Source: Shimia sagamensis
GTDB lineage: Bacteria; Pseudomonadota; Alphaproteobacteria; Rhodobacterales; Rhodobacteraceae
Reading direction: 5' to 3'
Assembly: GCF_900182745.1 (NCBI RefSeq)
Contig: NZ_FXTY01000006.1
Span: 62,001-126,000, forward strand
DNA length: 64,000 bases
Shown: positions 6,873-15,207 of the stretch, piece by piece
Numbering within the stretch: the stretch's first letter is position 1
Layout of the letters: every line of letters begins with the position of its first letter
Notes under the pieces: model-generated
The model's input: only the letters and a program-made list of their open reading frames with translations
Told to the model about the DNA's origin: nothing
Databases searched by the model: none
Program-made: the position numbers and the translations under genes

Positions 6873-7238
6873 CTAATCGCGCAACCGTGCCGCCAAATGC
6901 GCTTCCAACTGCACCTCTTCGGCAATCTTCATCTGCGCCCAGGTCGCCAGTAACCGATTGATGCGCGCCTGATAGCCCTGCCCCATCGCGCGGTAAAATT
7001 TCGCCACCGAGCGGTCCAGATACAGCGTCACCTTCTCTTTTGGCTCCGCCACGTCCAGATCCTGCTCCAGCGTGTGCCAGGCCTCAGGCACCGCCTCCCG
7101 CAGCGCCTCTGTGATCCAGGTCTCTGCGGTCAATGCCAGCAAGTTGCGCCCCAAAGCTTCTCGCGCAATGCGCTGCGTCTTGGTGCCTTTGCTGGCCCGT
7201 TGAAACGGCGGCCAATGCTCGCTCTGATCCTCAGACAT
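6873..7238 (-). CDS. orphan BrnA-type antitoxin family protein
   Basis: 121-aa protein. The C-terminal half, KEKVTLYLDRSVAKFYRAMGQGYQARINRLLATW (about residues 67-101), has the beta-strand plus helix-turn-helix layout of ribbon-helix-helix antitoxins of the BrnA family, with the GxGYQxRIN signature. In known BrnTA systems brnT lies directly upstream of brnA; here no BrnT-like frame exists between 7239 and 7384, so this is an orphan. The longer N-terminal helical region (KTQRIAREALGRNLLALTAETW) differs from short BrnA proteins. It may act as a stand-alone DNA-binding regulator. Family membership is moderately sure, function is inferred. Confidence 0.6.
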   Translation of the reverse strand: MSEDQSEHWPPFQRASKGTKTQRIAREALGRNLLALTAETWITEALREAVPEAWHTLEQDLDVAEPKEKVTLYLDRSVAKFYRAMGQGYQARINRLLATWAQMKIAEEVQLEAHLAARLRD

Positions 7239-7383
7239 GCTGCGCCTCCCTGAAAGACACCCTGCCGATCAGAGGTTAAACCCACCAAACTGCACCGCGC
7301 GCCGCCGTTGCGCGCGCCCAAATATGCACCTCCGCGAAACAGCCGCGATACAGACGTAATACCGACGTGCAAATTCGCCCAGT

Positions 7384-7791
7384 TTAGCGCGGCGGCCAGG
7401 CCGCATCTTCTTGCGGCACAGCCCGCGGTTTTCCATCCTCATCAATCGCCACATAGGTGAACACCGCCTCGGTCACCTTCTCTGAAACGCCCCGCCGGTG
7501 CCGCACCGCCCAGGCCTCTATTTTGATGCCCATAGAGCTGCGCCCCACCCGCTCCACCCAGGCCCAAACACAAAGGATATCACCGACTTGCACCGGTCTG
7601 ATGAACTGCATCGCATCCACCGCAACCGTGGTCACCCGCCCCTTGGCGCGTTGGGCCGCGATGATCCCGCTGGCAATATCCATCTGGCTCAACACCCAGC
7701 CCCCAAAGATGTCGCCATTGATGTTCACATCTGACGGCATCGCCAACACCCGCAGGGTTGCTTCTCCGTCTGGCTGTCTCTCATCACTCAT
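7384..7791 (-). CDS. yciA: acyl-CoA thioesterase, YciA-type hotdog fold
   Basis: 135-aa cytosolic hotdog-fold hydrolase that cleaves acyl-CoA thioesters. The signature is LRVLAMPSDVNINGDIFGGWVLSQMDIASG, with the NxxGDIFGGW active-site region near residues 25-35, and KVTEAVFTYVAID near the end. Length agrees with bacterial YciA (~130-150 aa). The frame opens at 7818, but the start at 7791 (MSDERQPDGEATLRVL) is better because it follows GGATGCGCC. It is divergent from the flavoprotein gene at 7879 with an 87-base shared upstream region. Confidence 0.85.
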   Translation of the reverse strand: MSDERQPDGEATLRVLAMPSDVNINGDIFGGWVLSQMDIASGIIAAQRAKGRVTTVAVDAMQFIRPVQVGDILCVWAWVERVGRSSMGIKIEAWAVRHRRGVSEKVTEAVFTYVAIDEDGKPRAVPQEDAAWPPR

Positions 7792-7878
7792 GGCGCATCC
7801 TTTCTTGGCTTTCCCCACCCTAACCCTCTGGTGTCCCCACGAAAAGCTGGTAGAAACCCGGGCCAGAAGGACGCTTGT

Positions 7879-9036
7879 ATGACCCAGTTTGACATCATCG
7901 TAATTGGCGCAGGCCCCGCAGGTAGCGCTGCGGCCACCTGGGCCGCCAAACAGGGCCGCTCCGTGGCGCTGATCGACAAAGCCGCCTTCCCGCGCACCAA
8001 ACTCTGCGGCGGGCTATTCACCGAACGCAGCCGCGCCTACTACCATGAAATATTTGGCCAAGATGTGGATCTCACTCACGCCGTGACACGCGACGAGATT
8101 GCCTTCTGGTACGACGGTCGAGAGCTCGCCGTTCTCAAGGACATCCCGCCGCTGCATCTCACCATGCGTCTGGATCTGGACACCACGATGCTGACCCATG
8201 CCTTGGATGCCGGTGTTGAGGACTATACCGGGCACCACATCTCGGAACTCACTGAGACATCATTGAAATTACGCAACGGACCCATCTTATCAGCTGCCGT
8301 TATTATTGGAGCAGATGGCGTGAACTCGGTTGTCGCCAAACAGCTTTTTGGCAAATCTTTCGACACAAAAACCATTGGCTTTGGCCTTGAAATCGAGGCA
8401 CCTCTGTCGGAGCAAAACCCTAAGAACCACCCTTTGCGCATCGACTTCGCCGCCGCCACTTGGGGCTACGGCTGGTCCTTCCCAAAACAAGGCTCCACCA
8501 CGGTTGGCGTTGGCGGTCTACGGGCGCCAAACCCAGACATGAAAGACCACATGCAGCGCTACATGCGCACGCTGGGCTTGCCATCTGAAGAGGTGAAAAT
8601 CAAAGGCCACCACCTGCCTTTTGGCGACTTCCGCCCCACCCCAGGCCGCGCCCATATCCTGCTCGCGGGCGACGCTGCTGGTCTGGTGGATCCAATCACC
8701 GGTGAAGGCATCGGCTTTGCCATGAAAAGCGGTCAACTCGCCGCCGAGGCTGCCTGTAACGCGCTCAAGTCCAACGCGCCGCACACTGCAATTGACCTCT
8801 ACAAGGCCGAGCTCACGGATATGCACCGCAACTTGCGCATCGCCCGCAACCTGCGGCGTATTATCTTTGCCCCGCGTTGGCAGAAAGCTTTCATTGGCAC
8901 TTTCCGCCGCTCCGGTACCGTGCGCATGATGTATATGCGTCTTCTGGCAGGCGAAGTGGAGTATCCGGAGCTGGCGCGTCGTGTGCTGACCCGCCTGCCT
9001 CGCTACTTGCTGAACGCGATCAGACGGACGCCTTAA
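7879..9036 (+). CDS. geranylgeranyl-reductase family FAD-dependent oxidoreductase
   Basis: 385-aa flavoprotein. The N-terminal Rossmann FAD motif is IIVIGAGPAGSAAA (residues about 6-19), followed by the acidic ribose ligand near VALIDKAAFPRTKLCGG; the PRxKxCGG stretch is typical of the geranylgeranyl reductase family. The second FAD contact, LLAGDAAGLVDPITGEGIGFAM, lies near residue 260. Members reduce isoprenoid double bonds; the true substrate here is unknown, since no bacteriochlorophyll or carotenoid genes are in view. The ATG at 7879 follows AGAAGGA. It is convergent with trxC and overlaps it by 17 bases. Confidence 0.85.
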   Translation: MTQFDIIVIGAGPAGSAAATWAAKQGRSVALIDKAAFPRTKLCGGLFTERSRAYYHEIFGQDVDLTHAVTRDEIAFWYDGRELAVLKDIPPLHLTMRLDLDTTMLTHALDAGVEDYTGHHISELTETSLKLRNGPILSAAVIIGADGVNSVVAKQLFGKSFDTKTIGFGLEIEAPLSEQNPKNHPLRIDFAAATWGYGWSFPKQGSTTVGVGGLRAPNPDMKDHMQRYMRTLGLPSEEVKIKGHHLPFGDFRPTPGRAHILLAGDAAGLVDPITGEGIGFAMKSGQLAAEAACNALKSNAPHTAIDLYKAELTDMHRNLRIARNLRRIIFAPRWQKAFIGTFRRSGTVRMMYMRLLAGEVEYPELARRVLTRLPRYLLNAIRRTP

Positions 9037-9451
9037 CCCACTTCACAATGGCCGATTTGGGCATCGCGCCGGACTGCCGGGCACGTTCCTTGCCATTGGT
9101 GAAAGCCGCCATCGTCGGAATGCCACGAATGCGATATTTCGAACCGGCATTCTTATGCGCTTCGGTGTTCAGCTTCACCAACCGCACCGCGCCGTTAACC
9201 TCTTGTGCAGCCGCCTGATACTGCGGCGCCATCTGCCGGCAAGGCCCACACCAGGGCGCCCAAAAATCCACCACCAATGGCACATCATCAGTGCGCACAG
9301 CCTTCTCAAACATGGATAGGTCCACCTCAGCAACTTTGCCGTTCATCAAACCCTTGCCACAGCTGCCACACTTCGGTCCTGCCGCGAGTTTGTCGTAAGG
9401 CACACGATTGACTTGGCCGCAGCCAAAACAGGTCAACTTTTTGCCACTCAT
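9020..9451 (-). CDS. trxC: thioredoxin 2 (zinc-ribbon thioredoxin TrxC)
   Basis: 143-aa cytosolic thiol-disulfide reductase. An N-terminal zinc ribbon uses two CxxC pairs (Cys8/Cys11 and Cys28/Cys31), which distinguishes TrxC from TrxA. The thioredoxin domain has WAPWCGPC at about 64-71, the catalytic pair being Cys68/Cys71, and the cis-proline region RGIPTMAAF. Length matches TrxC (~140 aa). It is leftward, convergent with and overlapping the flavoprotein gene at 7879-9036 by 17 bases. Confidence 0.95.
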   Translation of the reverse strand: MSGKKLTCFGCGQVNRVPYDKLAAGPKCGSCGKGLMNGKVAEVDLSMFEKAVRTDDVPLVVDFWAPWCGPCRQMAPQYQAAAQEVNGAVRLVKLNTEAHKNAGSKYRIRGIPTMAAFTNGKERARQSGAMPKSAIVKWVKASV

Positions 9452-9524
9452 CGTCTCTCTCCAGCGTCACATTCTGCAAATCACATATGTGTCAGTCCAT
9501 CGATTTGGAACCCCAAAGGCAAAG

Positions 9525-9552
9525 AAAAAGGCCGGGCAACACCCGGCCTTTC
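9525..9552 (-). terminator. Rho-independent terminator after the ABC substrate-binding gene
   Basis: Read leftward, AAGGCCGGG / CCCGGCCTT forms a strong stem with a short loop, followed by TTTTTCTTT. It sits 20 bases beyond the stop of the substrate-binding protein gene and ends the pyrimidine-transport operon. Confidence 0.85.
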
Positions 9553-9571
9553 CCAGCATTGAAAACTTAAT

Positions 9572-10561
9572 TTAGTTCAGTGCTTTGTCGGTGATCGCGT
9601 GGGTCCAGGCGCCTTCCGGCTTCTTGGTGATCACAGGATCAGACCCACCGGACATCAGGCTGTCCACAGTGCGGTCAAAGTCGGCCACATCCAGCGCGCC
9701 ATTGCTGCCCGCAGTCAGCTTGGCAATCTCGCTCATCATACGCACTTGATGCTCTTCGGTCTGTGCACCGGAAGCATCGTTGTCCAGCACGATCAGCGCC
9801 GCTTCTTCTGGGTTCTCTTCAGCCCATTTCCAGCCCTTCATGGACGCGCGCACAAAACGCACCATTTTGTCCTCAAACGCCGGATCGGCCAGCTTCTCTT
9901 CCATGACGTACATGCCGTCTTCCAGCGTAGCCACACCCTGGTCTTCGTACTTGAACACCACCAGGTCGTCCGGGCTCAGACCGGCGTCAATGATCTGCCA
10001 ATATTCGTTGTAGGTCATGGTCGACACACAGGCTGCCTGCCCTTGCAGAATTGGGTCGACGTTGAAGCCCTGCTTCAGCACTGTCACACCACCATCAGAG
10101 CCGTCTGTTGCCAGACCCAATTTGCTCATCCAGCTCAGGAACGGGTACTCGTTGCCAAAGAACCAAACGCCGAGCGTCTTGCCAGCAAAATCTTCCGGCG
10201 AGGACACACCAGCGTCTTTGCGGCAGGTCAGCATCATGCCAGAGGCTTTGAACGGCTGCGCAATGTTCACCAGCGCCAGGCCTTTTTCACGGGACGCCAA
10301 AGCAGACGGCATCCAGTCCAGCACCACATCGGCACCGCCACCGGCAATTACCTGAGCCGGGGCAATATCCGGTCCACCTGGCTTGATAGTCACGTTCAGA
10401 TCTTCTTCGCCGTAGAAGCCTTTGTCTTGCGCCACATAATAGCCGGCAAATTGCGCCTGCGTGACCCACTTCAATTGCAGCGTCACATCATCCGCAGCAT
10501 GTGCCACGCTGGCAGCAACGCCCAGTGCCGCGGCTGTCAGTGCTTTCATCATCGTTTTCAT
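9572..10561 (-). CDS. ABC transporter substrate-binding protein, NMT1/THI5-like (probable pyrimidine uptake)
   Basis: 329-aa periplasmic binding protein. Residues 1-22 are a signal peptide ending VAHA. The core LQLKWVTQAQFAGYYVAQDKGFY is the NMT1/THI5-like signature, also seen in ThiY-type proteins for the HMP pyrimidine. Later segments (GKTLGVWFFGNEYPF, GWKWAEENPEEAALIV) fit the family. It is the last gene of a leftward operon with two permeases and an ATPase beside dihydropyrimidinase. The inferred ligand is uracil, thymine or a breakdown intermediate; an HMP-like ligand cannot be excluded. It is separated from the permease gene by 187 bases with a hairpin, which may allow higher expression of this subunit. 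Confidence 0.85.
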   Translation of the reverse strand: MKTMMKALTAAALGVAASVAHAADDVTLQLKWVTQAQFAGYYVAQDKGFYGEEDLNVTIKPGGPDIAPAQVIAGGGADVVLDWMPSALASREKGLALVNIAQPFKASGMMLTCRKDAGVSSPEDFAGKTLGVWFFGNEYPFLSWMSKLGLATDGSDGGVTVLKQGFNVDPILQGQAACVSTMTYNEYWQIIDAGLSPDDLVVFKYEDQGVATLEDGMYVMEEKLADPAFEDKMVRFVRASMKGWKWAEENPEEAALIVLDNDASGAQTEEHQVRMMSEIAKLTAGSNGALDVADFDRTVDSLMSGGSDPVITKKPEGAWTHAITDKALN

Positions 10562-10692
10562 TTTGGCTTTCTCCTTGTTGGTATTTGGCTTTTTGTTATT
10601 GATGCACCATCTCCGTGATGCCTGTCACAAAGCAGAACCCTCTGGGATTGCTATGAATTCATTCAAATGTGCTTTTGCCTAACTTCGCATCT

Positions 10693-10725
10693 TCCGGGCA
10701 CAGGATTGCACATCCCCTGCCCGGA
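10693..10725 (-). promoter_or_regulatory. intergenic hairpin between permease and binding-protein genes
   Basis: TCCGGGCA and TGCCCGGA form a perfect 8-bp inverted repeat with a 17-nt loop. It lies between the permease stop (10749) and the binding-protein start (10561), with no T-run. It may stabilise or process the mRNA to raise the binding protein relative to the permeases. Confidence 0.45.
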
Positions 10726-10748
10726 TGGAAAAGGAAGTTACCTTTTCG

Positions 10749-11597
10749 TCATCGCGATTTCCTTTGCGAAGGGTGCCAGAAGGTCACGGATTTCTCCAGC
10801 AAGGCCACACCGCCGTAAAACAGCGACCCCGCCAAGGCTGCTACAACAATCTCCGCCCAAACCATATCCAGCGCAAGCCGCCCGACCTCTGTCGAGATAC
10901 GGAAGCCCATACCTTTGATTGGACTGCCAAAAAATTCAGCCACAATCGCGCCAATCAGCGCCAGTGTGGTCGAAATTTTGAGGCCGTTGAAGACAAAAGG
11001 CATTGCCGCAGGCAAGCGCAACTTAAACAGTGTTTGTTTGTAGTTTGAACCATAGGTCCGCATCAGATCACGTTGCATGTGATCCGTCGCCTGGAGCCCC
11101 TCCACCGTGTTCACCAACATTGGGAAAAACACCATGATCACCACCACAGCTGCTTTGGATTGCCAGTCAAAACCAAACCACATCACCATAATTGGAGCCA
11201 TGCCAATGATCGGTAAGGCCGCCACGAAGTTGCCCACCGGCAGCAGGCCCCGTTGCAAAAACGGGAAGCGGTCAATCACCAATGCGGTCAGGAAGGCTGC
11301 GCCGCAGCCCAGGATATAGCCCGACATCGCGCCCTTGATCACCGTCTGTACAAAGTCTTGCCACAGCGTCGGGATTGACGTGGCAAACGTAACCGCAATG
11401 GCTGTTGGCGCAGGCAGCAACACCGGGTTGATTTCAAACCCACGCACCGCACATTCCCAAAGCACCACAATGGTCAGCCCAAAGATCACCGGCACCGCCA
11501 GCGCAGTGAACCGTGTTCTAGGCTGGTGTGACAGACATGAATTTATCCGCCAGCCAAGCAGCCACGTCACTATTCCAAATACAATCCAGCCCATCAT
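10749..11597 (-). CDS. ABC transporter permease (BPD_transp_1, SsuC/ThiX type)
   Basis: 282-aa inner-membrane permease with about six or seven hydrophobic segments. The EAA-type coupling loop is around DLMRTYGSNYKQTLFKLRLPAAMPFVFNGLK. The family carries nitrate, sulfonate, taurine and pyrimidine-type substrates. The start at 11597 overlaps the stop of the upstream permease as ATGA, so the two are translationally coupled and probably form a heterodimer. Substrate inferred as pyrimidine from the operon. Confidence 0.88.
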   Translation of the reverse strand: MMGWIVFGIVTWLLGWRINSCLSHQPRTRFTALAVPVIFGLTIVVLWECAVRGFEINPVLLPAPTAIAVTFATSIPTLWQDFVQTVIKGAMSGYILGCGAAFLTALVIDRFPFLQRGLLPVGNFVAALPIIGMAPIMVMWFGFDWQSKAAVVVIMVFFPMLVNTVEGLQATDHMQRDLMRTYGSNYKQTLFKLRLPAAMPFVFNGLKISTTLALIGAIVAEFFGSPIKGMGFRISTEVGRLALDMVWAEIVVAALAGSLFYGGVALLEKSVTFWHPSQRKSR

Positions 11598-12466
11598 GCC
11601 ATCCCCATCCGTTTGAGAACCACTTTTTGGATCACGCCAATGATCGCCACCAGTGCCGCCGCAAGGGCTGCCGCGGTAATCAACGCGCTCCATATCTGGA
11701 TCGTTTGTCCGTAGTAGCTACCCGCCAATAGGCGCGCGCCCAATCCAGCAACGGCACCGGTAGGCAATTCGCCAACAATGGCCCCAACCAACGAAGCCGC
11801 CATCGCCACTTTCAGTGACGGGAACAAAAACGGCATCGAGCTTGGCAGACGCAACTTCCAGAACTCCTGCCCTTTGCCGGCGCTCCAGGTTTTCATCTGA
11901 TCCACCATCATATGATCCGGGCTGCGCAGGCCTTTCACCATGCCAACAACCACTGGGAAGAAGCTGAGATACATGGAAATCACTGCCTTGGGCAGCAGGC
12001 CAGAAATGCCAATTGCGTTCAGAACCACAATAATCATGGGCGCAATTGCCAGGATCGGAATGGTCTGGCTGGCAATCACCCAAGGCATGACGCTCATGTC
12101 CATAGTGCGGTTGTACACGATCCCCACCGACAGCGAGACTCCCAGCGCAGTGCCCATAGCAAAACCCAAAAGCGTCGCTGAGAGCGTGATCCAACTGTGA
12201 TAAATCAGGCTGCGTTTGGAGAACGCGCGGCCTTTGACAACCATTTCTCCAGTGGTTTTCCAAATCTCGCGGCCCACTTGATGTGGCGCCGGAAGTTTGG
12301 GTTTTTTCTGGTTCATCGTGTCCGCCACCATCTCAGAGAAGGTGATCTCTACGTTGGCCCGTTTGGCCTTGTCATAAGCCCAGGACGCATTGAGCGCCAC
12401 GGCGCCCGCGTACCACAGCACAAAGATCGCGGCGACAACGGTCAGGATAGGTCCGATATTCCTCAT
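11594..12466 (-). CDS. ABC transporter permease (BPD_transp_1), second subunit
   Basis: 290-aa inner-membrane permease. One membrane span lies at about residues 3-25, followed by a ~60-residue hydrophilic stretch (ASWAYDKAKRANVEITFSEM...) before the core spans, longer than in typical SsuC-type permeases. The coupling loop is around DQMKTWSAGKGQEFWKLRLPSSMPFLFPSLK. The ATG at 12466 overlaps the GNAT stop as ATGA and has GGAG eight bases upstream; a GTG three codons earlier is the alternative. It pairs with the downstream permease. Confidence 0.87.
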   Translation of the reverse strand: MRNIGPILTVVAAIFVLWYAGAVALNASWAYDKAKRANVEITFSEMVADTMNQKKPKLPAPHQVGREIWKTTGEMVVKGRAFSKRSLIYHSWITLSATLLGFAMGTALGVSLSVGIVYNRTMDMSVMPWVIASQTIPILAIAPMIIVVLNAIGISGLLPKAVISMYLSFFPVVVGMVKGLRSPDHMMVDQMKTWSAGKGQEFWKLRLPSSMPFLFPSLKVAMAASLVGAIVGELPTGAVAGLGARLLAGSYYGQTIQIWSALITAAALAAALVAIIGVIQKVVLKRMGMA

Positions 12467-12894
12467 GCCCGCCACTCCATTCGCACTTCGCGCACAGACT
12501 CTTGGATCTCGCCGTCGTGGCGACTGACCTCTTCAAATCCTTCACGTTTGTAGAATTTCTGTGCCTTTTCATTGGGCTCATGTGTGGTTAGCCAGACAAA
12601 TCCGCGCCCTGACTTGGCTTTATCCATCAGCGCCTTGCCCACGCCCGCGCCGGTTTTGCGGCAATACAGGCCACCAACGCGCGACACATTTACATCAAAC
12701 GATAGGTAGCCCTCTATCGGGTCACCTGCGACCCAAATCTCGCGCTCAGGCATCGCCTCGCGAATGAATTCGGCAATTTCCGCTGGTGCATAAGGTGAGG
12801 TCATCCACTCCGTAGCAGCCTCCCAGTCACAGACGATCTGCGCCATCGCTGGCACATCCGCCTCCACTGCCCGTCTTACGGCAACCTCAGTCAT
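12463..12894 (-). CDS. GNAT family N-acetyltransferase inside the ABC operon
   Basis: 143-aa acetyltransferase of the GNAT fold. Acetyl-CoA-binding motif A is around GLYCRKTGAGVGKALMDKAKSG (about residues 77-98), and WLTTHEPNEKAQKFYKREGFEEV is the C-terminal motif B with the typical N..A..FY..GF. The start overlaps the end of the ATPase gene, and its stop overlaps the permease start as ATGA, so it is translationally embedded between ATPase and permease. Its substrate is unknown; beta-alanine or 3-aminoisobutyrate, products of this pathway, are conceivable but only inferred. Confidence 0.8.
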   Translation of the reverse strand: MTEVAVRRAVEADVPAMAQIVCDWEAATEWMTSPYAPAEIAEFIREAMPEREIWVAGDPIEGYLSFDVNVSRVGGLYCRKTGAGVGKALMDKAKSGRGFVWLTTHEPNEKAQKFYKREGFEEVSRHDGEIQESVREVRMEWRA

Positions 12895-13666
12895 CGCCAT
12901 GCCCCGCACGCAGACCATCACGCACCCGATGCGCAATTTCGATGAACTCAGGGCTGTCGCGAATGTCCAGCGGCCGTTCTTTGGGCAATGTGCTCTCAAT
13001 CACATCATGTATGCGCCCCGGGCGTGGGCTCATCACCACAATCTTTGTGCTTAGATACACTGCTTCTGGAATGGAGTGCGTCACAAAGCCAATGGTCTTA
13101 TTGGTCCGCGCCCACAGCTCCAAAAGCTGCTCGTTCAAGTGGTCACGCACAATCTCGTCCAGCGCGCCAAATGGCTCATCCATCAACAAAATATCCGCCT
13201 GAAACGCCAAGGCCCGCGCAATGCTGGCCCGCTGTTGCATCCCGCCAGACAACTGCCAAGGAAATTTGTTCTCAAACCCTTCCAGATGCACCAGCTCCAG
13301 CACCTCTTGCACGGATTTGTCTTGTTCTGCCCTTCCGATCCCCATGATCTCCAAAGGCAGGCGAATGTTGCCACCAATGGTGCGCCACGGGTACAGCCCC
13401 GCGTGCTGGAATACATAGCCGTAGGCGCGAGATTTGCGTGCCTCGGTTGGGCTCACCCCATTGACGGAGATCTCCCCCGCCGTGGGCTGCTCCAAATCGG
13501 CCATACAGCGCAGGAATGTGGTCTTGCCACAGCCCGACGGCCCAATGAAGGAGACAAAATCCCCTTTGTTGATATCAAGGTTGATGTCCTTGAGCGCATG
13601 AACCGGCCCGTCGTTTGTTTCAAACGTCAGGCTCAGGTTCTTGGCTGAAATGACTGTGTCGTTCAT
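12887..13666 (-). CDS. ABC transporter ATP-binding protein (NitT/TauT type)
   Basis: 259-aa cytosolic ATPase driving the importer. Walker A is GPSGCGKTT (residues 42-50), the Q-loop lies around YVFQHAGLYPWRT, the signature is LSGGMQQR (about 145) and Walker B/D-loop is LLMDEPFGALD (about 169-179), with the switch His in FVTHSIPEA. The SSGM...PWR sequence type is that of nitrate/sulfonate/bicarbonate ABC ATPases. The ATG at 13666 (MNDTVISAKNLS) is chosen although the frame is open to 13813. First gene of the transporter block, 83 bases after dihydropyrimidinase. Confidence 0.9.
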   Translation of the reverse strand: MNDTVISAKNLSLTFETNDGPVHALKDINLDINKGDFVSFIGPSGCGKTTFLRCMADLEQPTAGEISVNGVSPTEARKSRAYGYVFQHAGLYPWRTIGGNIRLPLEIMGIGRAEQDKSVQEVLELVHLEGFENKFPWQLSGGMQQRASIARALAFQADILLMDEPFGALDEIVRDHLNEQLLELWARTNKTIGFVTHSIPEAVYLSTKIVVMSPRPGRIHDVIESTLPKERPLDIRDSPEFIEIAHRVRDGLRAGHGDD

Positions 13667-13707
13667 CTTGGCTCTCGTTTCACCGCCCTGTGCGGAGTTG
13701 TTTTTTG

Positions 13708-13737
13708 GGTGGCCCCAGGTTGATCCCGGGTGCCACC
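13708..13737 (-). promoter_or_regulatory. hairpin between dihydropyrimidinase and the ABC ATPase
   Basis: GGTGGC and GCCACC form a 6-bp stem around an 18-base loop with further G/C pairing inside. No T-run follows in the direction of transcription, so it is more likely an mRNA processing or attenuation element than a terminator. Confidence 0.35.
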
Positions 13738-13749
13738 TTTTTAGCTGTC

Positions 13750-15207
13750 TTAAACGCCGGTCGCCGGAATACCGGAGCGCTTCACCGGCTGTGGCGAGGT
13801 CAACTCTTTCCAAGTCGACAAAGCCTTGTTCACCGTGGTGTTGGCTTCACGTTCGACAAACTTACCATGGCCTTCCTGCGTGCGGATCTCGCCGTCATGC
13901 ACCGCCACCTGACCACGGGTCAGCGTGAAGCGCGGCAGGCCTTTGACCTCTTTGCCTTCAAACACGTTGTAGTCGATCGCCGATTGCTGCGAACTGGCCG
14001 AAATCGTCTTGGACTTCTCCGGATCCCAAACCACCAGGTCCGCATCCGCGCCTACGAGAACCGCGCCTTTTTTCGGGTAGCAGTTCAGGATCTTGGCGAT
14101 GTTGGTCGAAGTCACAGCCACAAATTCATTTGGCGTCAATCGCCCCGTCGCCACACCGTGTGTCCACAACATCGGCATACGATCTTCGAGACCACCGGTG
14201 CCGTTTGGAATTAGCGAAAAGTCGTTGAGACCATTACGCTTCTGTTCTGTGGTAAAGGCACAGTGATCGGTGGCCACCACGCTCAAAGAGCCTGATTGCA
14301 GACCGGCCCATAGGCTGTCTTGGTGTTTCAGATTACGGAATGGCGGGCTCATCACACGGCGCGCGGCGTGGTCCCAATCCGGGTTGAAATACTCGCTTTC
14401 ATCCAGCGTCAGGTGCTGGATCAGCGGTTCCCCCCAAACGCGTTTGCCCTGCATACGCGCACGACGAATTGCCTCATGCGCCTCTTCACAAGAGGTGTGC
14501 ACCACATACAGCGGCACGCCCGCCATATCGGCAATCATGATCGCGCGATTGGTGGCTTCACCCTCAACCTGCGAAGGGCGCGAATATGCATGCGCCTCAG
14601 GTCCCGTATTGCCCTCAGCCAGCAACTTCGCAGTCATCTCTGCCACCACATCGCCGTTCTCGGCATGCACCATGGCAATTCCGCCCAGCTCGCTGAGACG
14701 GTTAAACGAGGCAAACAGCTCGTCGTCATTGACCATCAACGCGCCTTTATAGGCGAGGAAGTGCTTAAACGTGTTGATCCCACGCTGCTCGATCACAGTT
14801 TTCATATCGTTGAACACCTGTTCGCCCCACCAGGTCACCGCCATATGGAACGAGTAGTCACAGTTCGCGCGGGTCGATTTATTGTCCCAGCGCTTGATCG
14901 CATCCAGCAAGCTCTCGCCTTGGTTGGGCAGACAGAAATCCACCACCATTGTGGTGCCGCCCGCCAGACCAGCGCGTGTGCCGCTCTCAAAATCATCAGT
15001 GGAATAAGTGCCCATAAACGGCATCTCAAGATGCACGTGTGGGTCAATCCCACCCGGCATCACGTAACAGCCGGTGGCGTCCAGTTCCTCATCGCCTTTG
15101 AGGCCCTTGCCAATCTCAATGATCTGACCGTTCTCAATCAGCACATCCGCTTCATAAGACAGATCTGCGGTCACCACGGTGCCGTTCTTAATGACTTTAG
15201 TCGCCAT
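13750..15207 (-). CDS. hydA: dihydropyrimidinase (D-hydantoinase family)
   Basis: 485-aa cytosolic amidohydrolase that opens the ring of dihydrouracil or dihydrothymine to N-carbamoyl-beta-amino acids, step two of reductive pyrimidine catabolism. Metal ligands are visible: His57 and His59 in GGIDPHVHLE, the carboxylated lysine (Lys154) in HFLAYKG, and later His residues in VVHTSC and TDHCAF. Length matches dihydropyrimidinases (~480 aa). The ATG at 15207 (MATKVIKNGTVV) overlaps the end of the small upstream ORF by 11 bases, suggesting translational coupling. It lies between the M20 amidohydrolase gene and the transporter genes. Confidence 0.93.
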   Translation of the reverse strand: MATKVIKNGTVVTADLSYEADVLIENGQIIEIGKGLKGDEELDATGCYVMPGGIDPHVHLEMPFMGTYSTDDFESGTRAGLAGGTTMVVDFCLPNQGESLLDAIKRWDNKSTRANCDYSFHMAVTWWGEQVFNDMKTVIEQRGINTFKHFLAYKGALMVNDDELFASFNRLSELGGIAMVHAENGDVVAEMTAKLLAEGNTGPEAHAYSRPSQVEGEATNRAIMIADMAGVPLYVVHTSCEEAHEAIRRARMQGKRVWGEPLIQHLTLDESEYFNPDWDHAARRVMSPPFRNLKHQDSLWAGLQSGSLSVVATDHCAFTTEQKRNGLNDFSLIPNGTGGLEDRMPMLWTHGVATGRLTPNEFVAVTSTNIAKILNCYPKKGAVLVGADADLVVWDPEKSKTISASSQQSAIDYNVFEGKEVKGLPRFTLTRGQVAVHDGEIRTQEGHGKFVEREANTTVNKALSTWKELTSPQPVKRSGIPATGV

